The notes beneath the pieces are model-generated. The model was not told the origin of the DNA. It did no database searches and saw nothing but the letters and a program-made list of their open reading frames with translations. Made by a program: the position numbers and the translations under genes. This document shows positions 1 to 8,045 of a stretch of 61,559 bases of DNA, one piece after another; the first letter of the stretch is position 1; each line of letters starts with the position of its first letter. Origin of the DNA: a virus; the IMG/VR virus record IMGVR_UViG_3300046756_000171, positions 1 to 61,559 of that record; one strand, written 5' to 3'.

Positions 1-186
1 TTCTTGTAATTCACTAGTTTTATAATGTTCATAATACCAGCTATTAGCTGAACTAGATGCTCGATGAAATTGTTCACCAGACCATTCTTCCCAACCATCC
101 CATTTAGGTTCTTGTAGTTTAGATTTAGGTGTGCGATATACTGAAGCTCTTGGCTTCTTTCTTTTCGCGGACTTTAATAGTCCCAT
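1..186 (-). CDS. Small conserved phage protein, 3' end outside window
   Basis: Partial gene: 62 codons read from an ATG at 184-186 to the window edge with no stop. A strong ribosome binding site (AAAGGAG) lies about 8 bases upstream and sets the start. The N-terminus is very basic (KSAKRKKPR), followed by a Trp-rich stretch (WDGWEEWSGEQFHR) and an aromatic SWYYEHYK motif. I recognise the type as a small hypothetical common in T4-like marine phages but know no function. It is the last visible gene of a minus-strand run beginning at the sigma70-type promoter near 779-807. Confidence 0.7.
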   Translation of the reverse strand, partial: MGLLKSAKRKKPRASVYRTPKSKLQEPKWDGWEEWSGEQFHRASSSANSWYYEHYKTSELQE

Positions 187-202
187 CAGAAATCTCCTTT
201 AG

Positions 203-397
203 TTATTTTTTGTATATATCATCTTTGGCAGAAAAATGGTTGTTTACGTCTAAATCTTGCAATTCTCGGTCAATCATGGATGATACATGACCAGCAAGTG
301 TGGACCATTTAGTTACTAAGATGTTTGCGAATTCTTGTTTGCTTTCGTGATCTAAACGAGCAATAGCTTCAACTACTTCTTCAGGTTGGAGTTTCAT
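203..397 (-). CDS. Small hypothetical protein (64 aa)
   Basis: Unrecognised acidic, probably helical 64-residue protein beginning MKLQPEEVVEAIARLD. The start ATG overlaps the stop of the preceding gene (TAATG arrangement), with an AGAGG ribosome site, so the two are translationally coupled. It lies 16 bases before the next small gene. Similar short proteins starting with a PEEV..AI..LD pattern are frequent in cyanophage-type genomes; no function can be stated. Confidence 0.65.
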   Translation of the reverse strand: MKLQPEEVVEAIARLDHESKQEFANILVTKWSTLAGHVSSMIDRELQDLDVNNHFSAKDDIYKK

Positions 398-747
398 TAT
401 ACTACCTCTTGGAAACCTAAACTAGCAACAACGTGTTTGTTACCTTCAGGATCAACAACAATATCACCTACTGAAGTTGAATACATAGGGTGAAGTCTTT
501 CAATATTTTCTTCTGGACCAATATTACCTACTTCAAATACACCTTCAAGACCTTTTTCAGTTGTAATATTTGAAACGTGTGTATAATAACCTTTGTCAAA
601 TGCTTCTTTAGCAATTGATGAAGTATTATCTCTAGCGAAAGACATATCAAGTTTAAGTTTATGCTTTTCTACAGAATTATGACCTTCAGCATTAATTTTA
701 TCATGCTCTGCTTTTGTAACGTGAATTTGAAAAAGTTTATATTTCAT
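397..747 (-). CDS. Hypothetical protein (116 aa)
   Basis: Unrecognised soluble protein, first gene of the small-gene run at the left edge. The C-terminal half has a motif seen in many small phage proteins: HPMYSTSVGDIVVD near residues 85-99, then VASLGFQEV near the end. Function is unknown. An AAAGGAG site lies upstream of the ATG, and a sigma70-like promoter (TTGACA-N17-TAAACT) lies immediately upstream, suggesting early expression. Confidence 0.7.
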   Translation of the reverse strand: MKYKLFQIHVTKAEHDKINAEGHNSVEKHKLKLDMSFARDNTSSIAKEAFDKGYYTHVSNITTEKGLEGVFEVGNIGPEENIERLHPMYSTSVGDIVVDPEGNKHVVASLGFQEVV

Positions 748-778
748 TTATTGCTCCTTTATTTCTAACTATACTTAC

Positions 779-807
779 AGTTTACAGTAAGACGTCTTAT
801 ATGTCAA
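779..807 (-). promoter_or_regulatory. Sigma70-type (early) promoter
   Basis: On the minus strand TTGACA (802-807) and TAAACT (779-784) are separated by exactly 17 bases, directly upstream of the small-gene run. The -35 is perfect; the -10 matches 4 of 6. Confidence 0.55.
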
Positions 808-820
808 CCTTATTCAGCAG

Positions 821-843
821 AAAAAAACCCTTAAAAATCAAGG
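821..843 (-). terminator. Probable weak intrinsic terminator after the halogenase operon
   Basis: Minus-strand hairpin CCTT-(7 nt)-AAGG followed by G and seven T residues, just past the halogenase stop. The stem is short, so the call is moderate. Confidence 0.45.
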
Positions 844-871
844 ACTTACATCTTTTTTTGTTTTTTGTTGA

Positions 872-2074
872 TTATTTTCCGGAAAAATGCTTGAAATTAT
901 CGTAGTAAAGAGCTAGTGTTGCCCATATAGCATCGGGATAAAGATTAGTATATTTGTTTCCAGTCTTTTTATAGTGTTCCCATACAGTTTCACTCATATC
1001 CATATCTGTATATTCTTTCCAGAAACTTGTATCGTCTCTGTTAGATAATGCATAGTGATGTAATATGTAATCACTGTTTTCTTTCCAAACTCTGTTGATC
1101 ATTCTATTGTAAGTTTTGGCGTCATATTCGCGTTTTAAGCACTCTACAAGCGTCGTAATACTATATTGTATCATAAACAATGCATTTGATTCTAATGGGT
1201 CAATAAAGCCTTGACTAAGCCCTATAGCAACCGTATTGCCTGCCCATGGATTCTTTAACCAATTAGGATTCCATTTAATATTACGTGGTTGTTTACCCAT
1301 AAATGGTGTTAAGTCTTTTGTATAATCTTTAAACTCTTCTAGTGCATCTTCATTACTAATATGCTTATCACTATAAACATAACCAGTACCAATACGAGAA
1401 GTTAATCCAATTTTAAATTGCCAACCATAATCACGTGCTATACTTCTAGTATATGGAATATGTTCATCTAGCTCAAATGGACAAACCCAAGCACTATTAA
1501 CTAAATGCTTTTCATGTATTTCTACTTCAGTTTTATCGTTGACAAATTGTCTACGGAAACCTGTACAATCAATATATAAGTCATACCCCTCTGGTCTTTT
1601 ATCAAGTGTTTGTACAATATGTTTTACATTTTTACAATTTTCTTTTACTATACGCCCTGCTTCTTCTGCGTGTAAATGATATGCTACTGCTCTCCAACCT
1701 TTGGCATCATACAGTTCTTCGTTGATTTGATGTTTTGTAACTTCACCTGCTTTGTACTTCTTATACCAATCTTCAAATACATTATCATCATTAAACCAAA
1801 ATGTAAATTTAAATTCATCACCATCTGGTTTATCCCAACCTTGTTTTATATTACCATGTTTGTGTATAGCATCACATTTTGACATCCATGTTTCTTCTTG
1901 CATACCAAAACTATCAAAAAAAGTTTTGATCATAGGAAGTGTACTTTCACCTACGCCAACTATTGGTATATCACTACTTTCAATAAGTGTTATATCATAA
2001 TCTGGAAAGTTATGCTCTATGTAACCAGCGGCCCACCATCCTGTAGTTCCGCCTCCTATGATGCAAATCTTCAT
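872..2074 (-). CDS. Flavin-dependent (tryptophan-type) halogenase
   Basis: Probable FADH2-dependent halogenase, a family that chlorinates or brominates an aromatic substrate through hypohalous acid and a catalytic lysine. Seen: FAD-binding GGGTTGW at residues 7-13, GESTLP at 42-47, the expected lysine in a HKHGNIKQGW context (K72), and the family signature GFIDPLES at 289-296. The usual WxWxIP motif is altered to GWQFKIG (217-223), so the substrate or activity may differ. At 400 residues it is shorter than typical PrnA/RebH enzymes (about 530). It follows rpiB by one base and ends the SbmA-RpiB-halogenase operon, which has a late-type promoter at 3587-3593. Similar genes occur in some cyanophages; the substrate is unknown. 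Confidence 0.85.
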   Translation of the reverse strand: MKICIIGGGTTGWWAAGYIEHNFPDYDITLIESSDIPIVGVGESTLPMIKTFFDSFGMQEETWMSKCDAIHKHGNIKQGWDKPDGDEFKFTFWFNDDNVFEDWYKKYKAGEVTKHQINEELYDAKGWRAVAYHLHAEEAGRIVKENCKNVKHIVQTLDKRPEGYDLYIDCTGFRRQFVNDKTEVEIHEKHLVNSAWVCPFELDEHIPYTRSIARDYGWQFKIGLTSRIGTGYVYSDKHISNEDALEEFKDYTKDLTPFMGKQPRNIKWNPNWLKNPWAGNTVAIGLSQGFIDPLESNALFMIQYSITTLVECLKREYDAKTYNRMINRVWKENSDYILHHYALSNRDDTSFWKEYTDMDMSETVWEHYKKTGNKYTNLYPDAIWATLALYYDNFKHFSGK

Positions 2075-2075
2075 A

Positions 2076-2570
2076 TTAATAATTTCCTATACTTTTTATT
2101 CTTGTCAGATGTCTACCACCTTCAAATTTAGTAGTAAAAAATGCTTCGCATATTTTCTTTGCTTGAGCAAAACTTGTAAAATCTGCACCTAGACATAATA
2201 CATTAGCGTCATTATGTTTACGAGACATTTCTGCTTCTTTTGCACTTCTACATACTACAGACCTTATTAACGGATGCCTGTTAGTTGCTATTGACATACC
2301 AAAACCAGATCCACATATAAGTATACCTGCATTGTATACTTGCCATCCTGCTTTTATTTTATCTGGTGTTGCATAATCTTTTAAAAAGGTTTCAACTACT
2401 CTAGGATAGTTAACTTTCTTTTTATCGTCGTATGGTCCAATATCATGAAATAGATCTATATTAAATCTAGTTCCAATATCGCTATCAATTGGTATTAACC
2501 ATTTTGATATTTGATCTTTTAGTTTCATTCCTCTATGGTCTGATCCTATGGATAGACTAATTTGTTTCAT
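2076..2570 (-). CDS. rpiB: Ribose-5-phosphate isomerase B
   Basis: Interconverts ribose 5-phosphate and ribulose 5-phosphate in the pentose phosphate pathway, supplying sugar for nucleotide synthesis during infection. Seen (numbered from the ATG at 2568-2570): GSDHRG at 9-14, the active-site cysteine in ICGSGFGMSIA (C86), and RKHNDANVLCLGAD with the conserved histidine H119. Length 164 residues is close to the family (about 150), with a small insertion around residues 45-75. A longer reading frame starts 25 codons upstream inside the transporter gene, but AGGAG immediately before the internal ATG and the family N-terminus favour the shorter start. It sits between an SbmA-like gene and a halogenase in one operon. 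Confidence 0.88.
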   Translation of the reverse strand: MKQISLSIGSDHRGMKLKDQISKWLIPIDSDIGTRFNIDLFHDIGPYDDKKKVNYPRVVETFLKDYATPDKIKAGWQVYNAGILICGSGFGMSIATNRHPLIRSVVCRSAKEAEMSRKHNDANVLCLGADFTSFAQAKKICEAFFTTKFEGGRHLTRIKSIGNY

Positions 2571-2586
2571 AAAATCTCCTATATGA

Positions 2587-3555
2587 TTATTTAGTGATTT
2601 GTCTTTCAAATTCACGTAAACGTTTATATACACTTGCAAGTTCAATAATTGTAGGCCATGCTTTAAGTAAATATTGCAACGACCCTTCTACTCTTCCAAA
2701 TGCTCTTATTATTTGTTGCATAACGCCAAGTGTTACTACACCTGCAACAATGGCTGGTGCTAAAAATACATAAGCAGATAAAACATTAGCTTGTAAATAA
2801 GCAATTCTGCCTACATTAAAATATAAGTATCTTATATATGATTTAAAGTGAATTGTTCTAACGTCTGCAAATAATTCATCTATTCTTTTTGGTCTAACAG
2901 TATCGTCATCTTCTGCTATAACTAGTATCTTTCTATAGGCCGCTTCTTTCTTTTGTAGATCATATTCTACACCCACGAGTCTAAGTAGCCATCCTAGTCC
3001 TATTAAAAATAAAGTGCCTCCAACACTCCATACTATTGCACCTGTAATCAATCCGTACTGCCAATCTCCAAAGAAGAAGATAGGAATACCTACTGATAGT
3101 CCAAATAATATAGGTACAAACTGTACCATAACCATAATTGATTCAATTAAACTTGTACCAAGTGATTCCATTATTCTGGAAAACTTAATAGTATCTTCTT
3201 GAACCCTTTGTGCCGCTCCTTCAATTTTTCTTGCTTTATCATATACTGCATGATACCACTCTACCATTGCAGTTCTCCATCTAAATAAGAAGTGTGCAGT
3301 AAAATAACTTATCACTACTGCTAGTGCGACATATATCATTGCTAGATATATAAAAGTTCCTAAACTAGCCCAATACTCACCTATAGTGATTGCATTAGGT
3401 GTAGCTAGTGCTTTTTGGATCATATCGTAAAATTGGCCAAACCATTCGTTTATTTTGACATCAATTTTAACTTGAACCCATAATGATGATAAAATGATTG
3501 CTGAACCTATCCAAGCCCATAGTAACCATTTTCTTTCTGTGTAAAATCTAAACAT
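2587..3555 (-). CDS. SbmA/BacA-like inner-membrane peptide transporter
   Basis: Resembles the SbmA/BacA family, proton-driven homodimeric inner-membrane proteins that import peptides such as microcins and related compounds. Seen: N-terminal membrane segment (about 12-28), the family-like INEWFGQFYDMIQKAL near residues 34-50, further hydrophobic segments near 65-90, 140-160, 170-200 and 250-285, and WRTAMVEWYHAVYD near 92-105. At 322 residues it is shorter than E. coli SbmA (406). It heads an operon with rpiB and the halogenase behind a late-type promoter. Host-derived acquisition is likely. It could supply nutrients or change envelope uptake; the role is inference. Confidence 0.75.
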   Translation of the reverse strand: MFRFYTERKWLLWAWIGSAIILSSLWVQVKIDVKINEWFGQFYDMIQKALATPNAITIGEYWASLGTFIYLAMIYVALAVVISYFTAHFLFRWRTAMVEWYHAVYDKARKIEGAAQRVQEDTIKFSRIMESLGTSLIESIMVMVQFVPILFGLSVGIPIFFFGDWQYGLITGAIVWSVGGTLFLIGLGWLLRLVGVEYDLQKKEAAYRKILVIAEDDDTVRPKRIDELFADVRTIHFKSYIRYLYFNVGRIAYLQANVLSAYVFLAPAIVAGVVTLGVMQQIIRAFGRVEGSLQYLLKAWPTIIELASVYKRLREFERQITK

Positions 3556-3586
3556 ATTGTTTTCCTTATATTATGTGGGTATATAA

Positions 3587-3593
3587 TATTTAT
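3587..3593 (-). promoter_or_regulatory. T4-type late promoter (SbmA-rpiB-halogenase operon)
   Basis: ATAAATA on the minus strand, about 31 bases before the SbmA-like ATG, divergent from the late promoter of gp14. Confidence 0.6.
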
Positions 3594-3618
3594 CCATATC
3601 ACATTGGGTTCAAAAGGC

Positions 3619-3625
3619 ATAAATA
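3619..3625 (+). promoter_or_regulatory. T4-type late promoter (gp14 operon)
   Basis: CATAAATAC on the plus strand; the predicted transcript start leaves a leader of about 16 bases containing AAGGA before the ATG at 3647. Confidence 0.7.
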
Positions 3626-3646
3626 CAACATAACAAGGAAAACCAT

Positions 3647-4717
3647 ATGCCACGTTTTACACTATATAAGCCTTATAAAGGTAATGATTACAAATTCATG
3701 GACAGAACTATACGAGAACAGTTCGATATAGGCGGTACGGCTATACACGTCCATAAGTATTTGGGTCCACAACCTCAACAAGGCAATAATGATCCTAGTG
3801 AGCCGAACTACGGCAGTGGTTTAGAAATAGACAATACAACCGGAGAAGAAATAAATCCAGAAGGTATAATTGATGAAACAAATATTCAAGACTTACTGTT
3901 TATGGAAAATAGAGATCGTAAATATGATCCTGATATTTTTGATCTTCGTGGAGTATATAATGTTAGTGACAATGACTTTGATTTAACTCAATTTGGATTA
4001 TTCTTAACCAACGATACTTTGTTTATAAGTTTTCATATCAATGATATGGTAGAAAAATTAGGTAGAAGATTAATGCCAGGTGATGTTATTGAATTGCCTC
4101 ATTTAAGAGATGAACTTTTATTAAGCAACGACAGAGATGCTATTAATAAATTTTATGTAGTTCAAGATGCCGCTAGGGGTAGTGAAGGATTTTCACAGAC
4201 TTGGTATCCACATATTTGGAGAATTAAAGTAGCACCATTAACAGATACACAAGAATACAAAGATATACTTGGTAGTGCTAAAGATCCAGGAAGCCTTAAA
4301 AATAAAGTTAGTGCTTACAAAACAGAACTTAATATCAGTAATGCTATTGTGAAAAGTGCTGAAGAAGCTGATCCATTAGGTTTGCCACTTGCTGAACATT
4401 TATTTGGCCAAGAAGAAGTTGATAACGAATACAAACACGGTGAAGCTTTACAACAAGGTGACCAGTTTCCAGGAAATCCCAAAGATGGAGAATATTTTAT
4501 TAGAACAGACTTTACTCCTAATAGACTATTTGTAAGACGTGGAAGCAAATGGCATAGATTATATGACAATGTTACTGAACAAACTTGGAGTGATAGAACT
4601 TACAATGCTAGTAGCTTTATTAATAATAAGGCTACAACAATTATTGACGATCAAGAGTTTCCAGAACGTCAGCCTCTATCCCAAGTTATTAAACCAAAAA
4701 GTGATTTTAACAAATGA
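3647..4717 (+). CDS. 14: Neck protein, T4 gp14-like
   Basis: Probable head-completion/neck protein that joins the portal vertex to the tail. The core around residues 115-185 (FGLFLTNDTLFISFHIND, then LMPGDVIELPHLRD and a WYPHIWRIKV strand) matches the gp14 pattern of a beta-rich core in which a PGD-I-P loop follows a strand. At 356 residues it is longer than T4 gp14 (256), as is usual in marine relatives. It is the first gene after a late promoter, has a good ribosome site (AAGGA), and its end overlaps the start of gp15 by 4 bases (ATGA). The gp14-gp15 order is the T4 order. Confidence 0.75.
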   Translation: MPRFTLYKPYKGNDYKFMDRTIREQFDIGGTAIHVHKYLGPQPQQGNNDPSEPNYGSGLEIDNTTGEEINPEGIIDETNIQDLLFMENRDRKYDPDIFDLRGVYNVSDNDFDLTQFGLFLTNDTLFISFHINDMVEKLGRRLMPGDVIELPHLRDELLLSNDRDAINKFYVVQDAARGSEGFSQTWYPHIWRIKVAPLTDTQEYKDILGSAKDPGSLKNKVSAYKTELNISNAIVKSAEEADPLGLPLAEHLFGQEEVDNEYKHGEALQQGDQFPGNPKDGEYFIRTDFTPNRLFVRRGSKWHRLYDNVTEQTWSDRTYNASSFINNKATTIIDDQEFPERQPLSQVIKPKSDFNK

Positions 4718-6075
4718 GCCAACAATACTTTTATGATAAACAAATAAGAAGATACATTCAACAATTTATAAGATTGTTTAGTGGCTTCAGTGTACAAATG
4801 GGTAAAAATGAAGAATCAGGTCTTCCAGTATTTCATAAAGTTCCAGTACGTTATGGTGATATAAACAGAATGGCGGCTCACATAACAAGAGAGAACAGTG
4901 AAAACATTATGAATACTGTTCCATTTATAAGTTGTTATGTAACAAATTTAAATTTAGTACCAGAAAGACGTACATATCAAGATCATGTAGATAAAGTTCA
5001 AGTATACGAAAAAAAGTATGACCAAACTACTGGAGAATATAAAAACGAAAAAGGCAATAGCTATACTGTAGAACGTCATGCTCCAGTTCCTTACATAATG
5101 CAAATGAACGCAGATGTATGGTCATCAAATACAGATCAAAAATTACAGTTACTAGAACAAATGCTTGTTTTATTTAATCCTACATTAGATATTAGAACAA
5201 ATGCTAGTCCACTAGACTGGACTGCGTTATCTCACGTAGAACTTACTAATACTACCTGGAGTACAAGAAGTGTTGGATCAAGTATTGACGATATTATTGA
5301 TGTAGCTACAATGTCATTTGATATACCAGTTTATATAAATCCTCCTGCAAAGGTAAAACAACAAAAACTAATTCATACGATTATAAGTGAACTTTATAAC
5401 TTAGATGATGAAAACTTAGATCTATTTAAAGCTGAACAACCATTTAATAACGAAACTTTACAATATACAGTTGTAACATATGAAGATAGAAAAGTAAAAT
5501 ATGAAAACAACAACCTTCAACTATTAAATGCTAATGGAAGCAATTTAGATGATGACGGTAATGTATTAGAATGGGCCAAAGAACTTACTCCATTTGGAGT
5601 ATTACGACCTGGAATAAGTCAACTAAGACTTAGAAAATCAAAAGATCCAGGTGCTAAAGATGAAGATATTATAGGACGATTAGACGAACATCCAAGTGAT
5701 CCTAATTTACTAATCGTAGATATTGATCCTTCAACTTTACCTACTAATACACTAAATGCCGTAAATGCTATTTTAGATCCATCAATTAATTATCCAGGCG
5801 ATGGAACTGTTCCTAGTGCTGTCACTGGACAACGTTACATACTAATTAATCCTATTCCTTCTACACCAATATGGAGTGGGTTAGTAGCTAATAAATATGA
5901 TGTTATTGAATATAACGGTTCAACTTGGAATGTTAGTTTTGATAGCAGTAGTGTAAGTGATACCCAACACGTTACAAACTTATCAAGTAGCGACCAACTA
6001 GAGTGGAATGGTTCAGAGTGGGTTAATAGTTATGAAGGCGTATATAATGCAGGTTTCTGGAGACTTTACTTATAG
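4714..6075 (+). CDS. 15: Tail sheath stabiliser / completion protein, T4 gp15-like
   Basis: Forms the terminator ring at the top of the contractile tail and docks to the neck. The N-terminus (YFYDKQIRRYIQQFIRLFSG, then VPVRYGDINRM) matches T4 gp15 (YFYNSSFRRY...LMGDLFSNI, then VPITY). The central part has the expected MQMNADVWSSNTDQKLQLLEQML pattern. At 453 residues it is much longer than T4 gp15 (272); the extra C-terminal roughly 150 residues are of unknown function. The 4-base overlap with gp14 supports the identification. Confidence 0.85.
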   Translation: MSQQYFYDKQIRRYIQQFIRLFSGFSVQMGKNEESGLPVFHKVPVRYGDINRMAAHITRENSENIMNTVPFISCYVTNLNLVPERRTYQDHVDKVQVYEKKYDQTTGEYKNEKGNSYTVERHAPVPYIMQMNADVWSSNTDQKLQLLEQMLVLFNPTLDIRTNASPLDWTALSHVELTNTTWSTRSVGSSIDDIIDVATMSFDIPVYINPPAKVKQQKLIHTIISELYNLDDENLDLFKAEQPFNNETLQYTVVTYEDRKVKYENNNLQLLNANGSNLDDDGNVLEWAKELTPFGVLRPGISQLRLRKSKDPGAKDEDIIGRLDEHPSDPNLLIVDIDPSTLPTNTLNAVNAILDPSINYPGDGTVPSAVTGQRYILINPIPSTPIWSGLVANKYDVIEYNGSTWNVSFDSSSVSDTQHVTNLSSSDQLEWNGSEWVNSYEGVYNAGFWRLYL

Positions 6076-6120
6076 TTGTGATGACCCACACGACGATTGT
6101 TCACATTGGATAACAAAAAT

Positions 6121-6552
6121 ATGATTACAGCCGCAGGATGTATATTTCTTAGCACAGATACAGGAAGAGTTATGCTTCAACACCGTAGTGGTGAAGTTAA
6201 CCACCCTAGAACGTGGGGCTTCTTTGGAGGAAAATCAGATAATAATGAAAAACCAATTGATACGTTGTATAGAGAAATTGAAGAAGAACTAGGATTAGTT
6301 CCGGATATTAAAAAAGTTATACCTATCAATAAATTCACAAGTCCTAACAAAAAATTTATATACCATAGTTTTGTTGTAACTGTAGAAGAAGAGTTTATTC
6401 CTATACTGAATAATGAAAGTGATGGTTATTGTTGGGTTAAAATAGGTAATTGGCCTAGACCATTACACCCTGGTGCTAAAATACAATGTAATTCAAAACA
6501 ATTTATAAAGAAAATAAAAACTGTGTTCGAGCAACACTCTACGAAGTTATAA
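6121..6552 (+). CDS. Nudix hydrolase
   Basis: Hydrolyses a nucleoside-diphosphate-linked substrate; the exact substrate cannot be read from sequence. Numbered from the ATG at 6121, the Nudix box is complete at residues 37-59: G-x5-E-x7-REIEEELGL, with all metal-binding glutamates present. Length 143 residues is typical. The frame is open upstream to a TTG at 6097, eight codons earlier; the ATG start places the first beta strand (MITAAGCIFL) as expected. The stop overlaps the convergent downstream gene tail-to-tail by 14 bases. Confidence 0.88.
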   Translation: MITAAGCIFLSTDTGRVMLQHRSGEVNHPRTWGFFGGKSDNNEKPIDTLYREIEEELGLVPDIKKVIPINKFTSPNKKFIYHSFVVTVEEEFIPILNNESDGYCWVKIGNWPRPLHPGAKIQCNSKQFIKKIKTVFEQHSTKL

Positions 6553-7252
6553 TACCCATTTCTTTTCTAGTAAACATTTCATCTAAGAAAGCATTATAAA
6601 CTTCTTCATTATCATTTTTGTGTATTTTATCAAAATCTGGATCAAGTTCCATTATTTCTGATATAGTTCTTATATCTGTGGATAAGCCTAATTGTGTTAC
6701 TGCTTCTTTCCAACCAGCATAACGTTTTAAATCAAAGAAATCTTTTATATTATTATTTTCTATACCAATTTGTTGCATCATTCTATCATCATCAACATAC
6801 CACGTATAATTTGGAAAGTATATATCCCAACCGCCTACGTGATGCCACCATTCAAAACATTCTTTATCTTTTTCATAAAACGACCACATAGTAGCTTTTG
6901 GAAACATTTGTCTTAGTTGAGGTAAGTGATATGCAAACCAATGACTCTTAATAATCTTCTTTCCTGTATCCCAATCAGCAAACGGTTCTTTAAATTCTTT
7001 TAATACTTCTTCTTTAGATAGTGTGTTAAGTTTATCAAACTTATGTCCATATTGATTATGTGGACCCCAATATGCACCCCTATGCCAACCAATTACTTTA
7101 CCTTCTGCATCTCTTTTTTCATAAACACGTCTAGGTGTGTTATCAGTCATATTAATATCTTTACATATAAGACTTAATAAACGTATAACTCCACTCCATC
7201 TAGAACCTGGAGCTCCTGTTACTATAATTAGATCTTCACCTTGATAATTCAT
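6539..7252 (-). CDS. Sulfotransferase-like P-loop protein
   Basis: Resembles small phage proteins with a sulfotransferase-type nucleotide fold. Residues 9-20 (IIVTGAPGSRWS) look like the 5'-phosphosulfate-binding loop after a first beta strand; KKIIKSHWFAYHL near 98-110 could be the second nucleotide-binding strand. Very aromatic C-terminal half. If active it would move sulfate from PAPS to a sugar or peptide, but the acceptor is unknown. It is the last gene of the minus-strand modification cluster and overlaps its upstream neighbour by 17 bases. Confidence 0.55.
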   Translation of the reverse strand: MNYQGEDLIIVTGAPGSRWSGVIRLLSLICKDINMTDNTPRRVYEKRDAEGKVIGWHRGAYWGPHNQYGHKFDKLNTLSKEEVLKEFKEPFADWDTGKKIIKSHWFAYHLPQLRQMFPKATMWSFYEKDKECFEWWHHVGGWDIYFPNYTWYVDDDRMMQQIGIENNNIKDFFDLKRYAGWKEAVTQLGLSTDIRTISEIMELDPDFDKIHKNDNEEVYNAFLDEMFTRKEMGIITS

Positions 7253-8045
7253 TAATAATTTTCTCTGTTAAATATTTGTGTGTTTTTGGACCAGGATGTG
7301 TTTGATCTCTAGCCAGGTCTATCATTTCTTCTTGTGTGTAATATATTGATTTAATATCTTTTGGCTCGTAATCATAAAACCAATGCTTTCGTCTTTCATT
7401 AGGTTGTAGTATAAAATACTTTGAATTTGGAAATGTTTGTTTTAATGCTAGTTCGAACATTTTAAATATTTTACCATTACTGTTTTTAAAAGTTTCTCTT
7501 ACTTCTTTTACTACTTTTGTATCTTTTTCTTTTGGTATCCAATAACGCATAAGCCAATTGGTATCATTTATACCCCAGAAGTCATTTAATATAATATACT
7601 TTGGATTTAAGTTTGTCAAGTCAAATAACTTATCTGCCATATCTGTAAGAGTATCAAAGTCACTTAAATTGAAATGATCTAATCCAAGTTCTTTTGAAAC
7701 TAAATAAGGTATTGATTTTTCATATGGTAATCCTGTACCAAGTAGTAAACTTGATCCTGCAAATAGTATTCCTATATTGGTTAAATCATCTGGTCCTCTA
7801 TATCCATATTTGTTCCATGTATACTCAAAGTCTAATTTTGGATCGTTATCCCAATCAAGTTCTTGTATAGCACCATGTGTAAAATGATCTGATCCACCTT
7901 CACCTACTTTACACTTGTTTCCTGTATCATGTCTTCCGTAATACTTTGTACTAGTATTTGGTTCTCTTATTTGTTTTTCAGGCCTTAGTGTTTGTTTGTA
8001 GTGATATCGTGAGTCTTGTTTATCTGGAAAGTCTTTTTCTATCAT
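7236..8045 (-). CDS. SGNH/GDSL-type hydrolase-like protein
   Basis: Likely SGNH-fold esterase or acetyl-hydrolase-like protein. A strand-loop ILFAGSSLLLGTGLPYE (93-109) takes the place of the GDS block with a candidate nucleophile Ser (S98 or S99), and DQTHPGPKTHKYL near the C-terminus supplies the characteristic D-x-x-H pair (D247, H250). ILNDFWGIND could be the Asn-containing block. In this cluster (sulfotransferase-like, glycosyltransferases, oxygenases) it could trim or add acyl groups on a surface glycan. Coupled to its upstream neighbour by a 4-base overlap. Confidence 0.6.
   Translation of the reverse strand: MIEKDFPDKQDSRYHYKQTLRPEKQIREPNTSTKYYGRHDTGNKCKVGEGGSDHFTHGAIQELDWDNDPKLDFEYTWNKYGYRGPDDLTNIGILFAGSSLLLGTGLPYEKSIPYLVSKELGLDHFNLSDFDTLTDMADKLFDLTNLNPKYIILNDFWGINDTNWLMRYWIPKEKDTKVVKEVRETFKNSNGKIFKMFELALKQTFPNSKYFILQPNERRKHWFYDYEPKDIKSIYYTQEEMIDLARDQTHPGPKTHKYLTEKIINELSR

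Noticed and set aside
1676-2131. Plus-strand frames across the halogenase gene (68-82 codons)
   Set aside because: They are shadows of a clearly recognisable minus-strand enzyme.
2571-2645. N-terminal extension of RpiB
   Set aside because: It lies in the transporter gene; AGGAG before the internal ATG and the family N-terminus support the shorter protein.
6097-6120. TTG start for the Nudix hydrolase
   Set aside because: Eight extra residues are not needed for the fold and no ribosome site is visible; kept only as an alternative.
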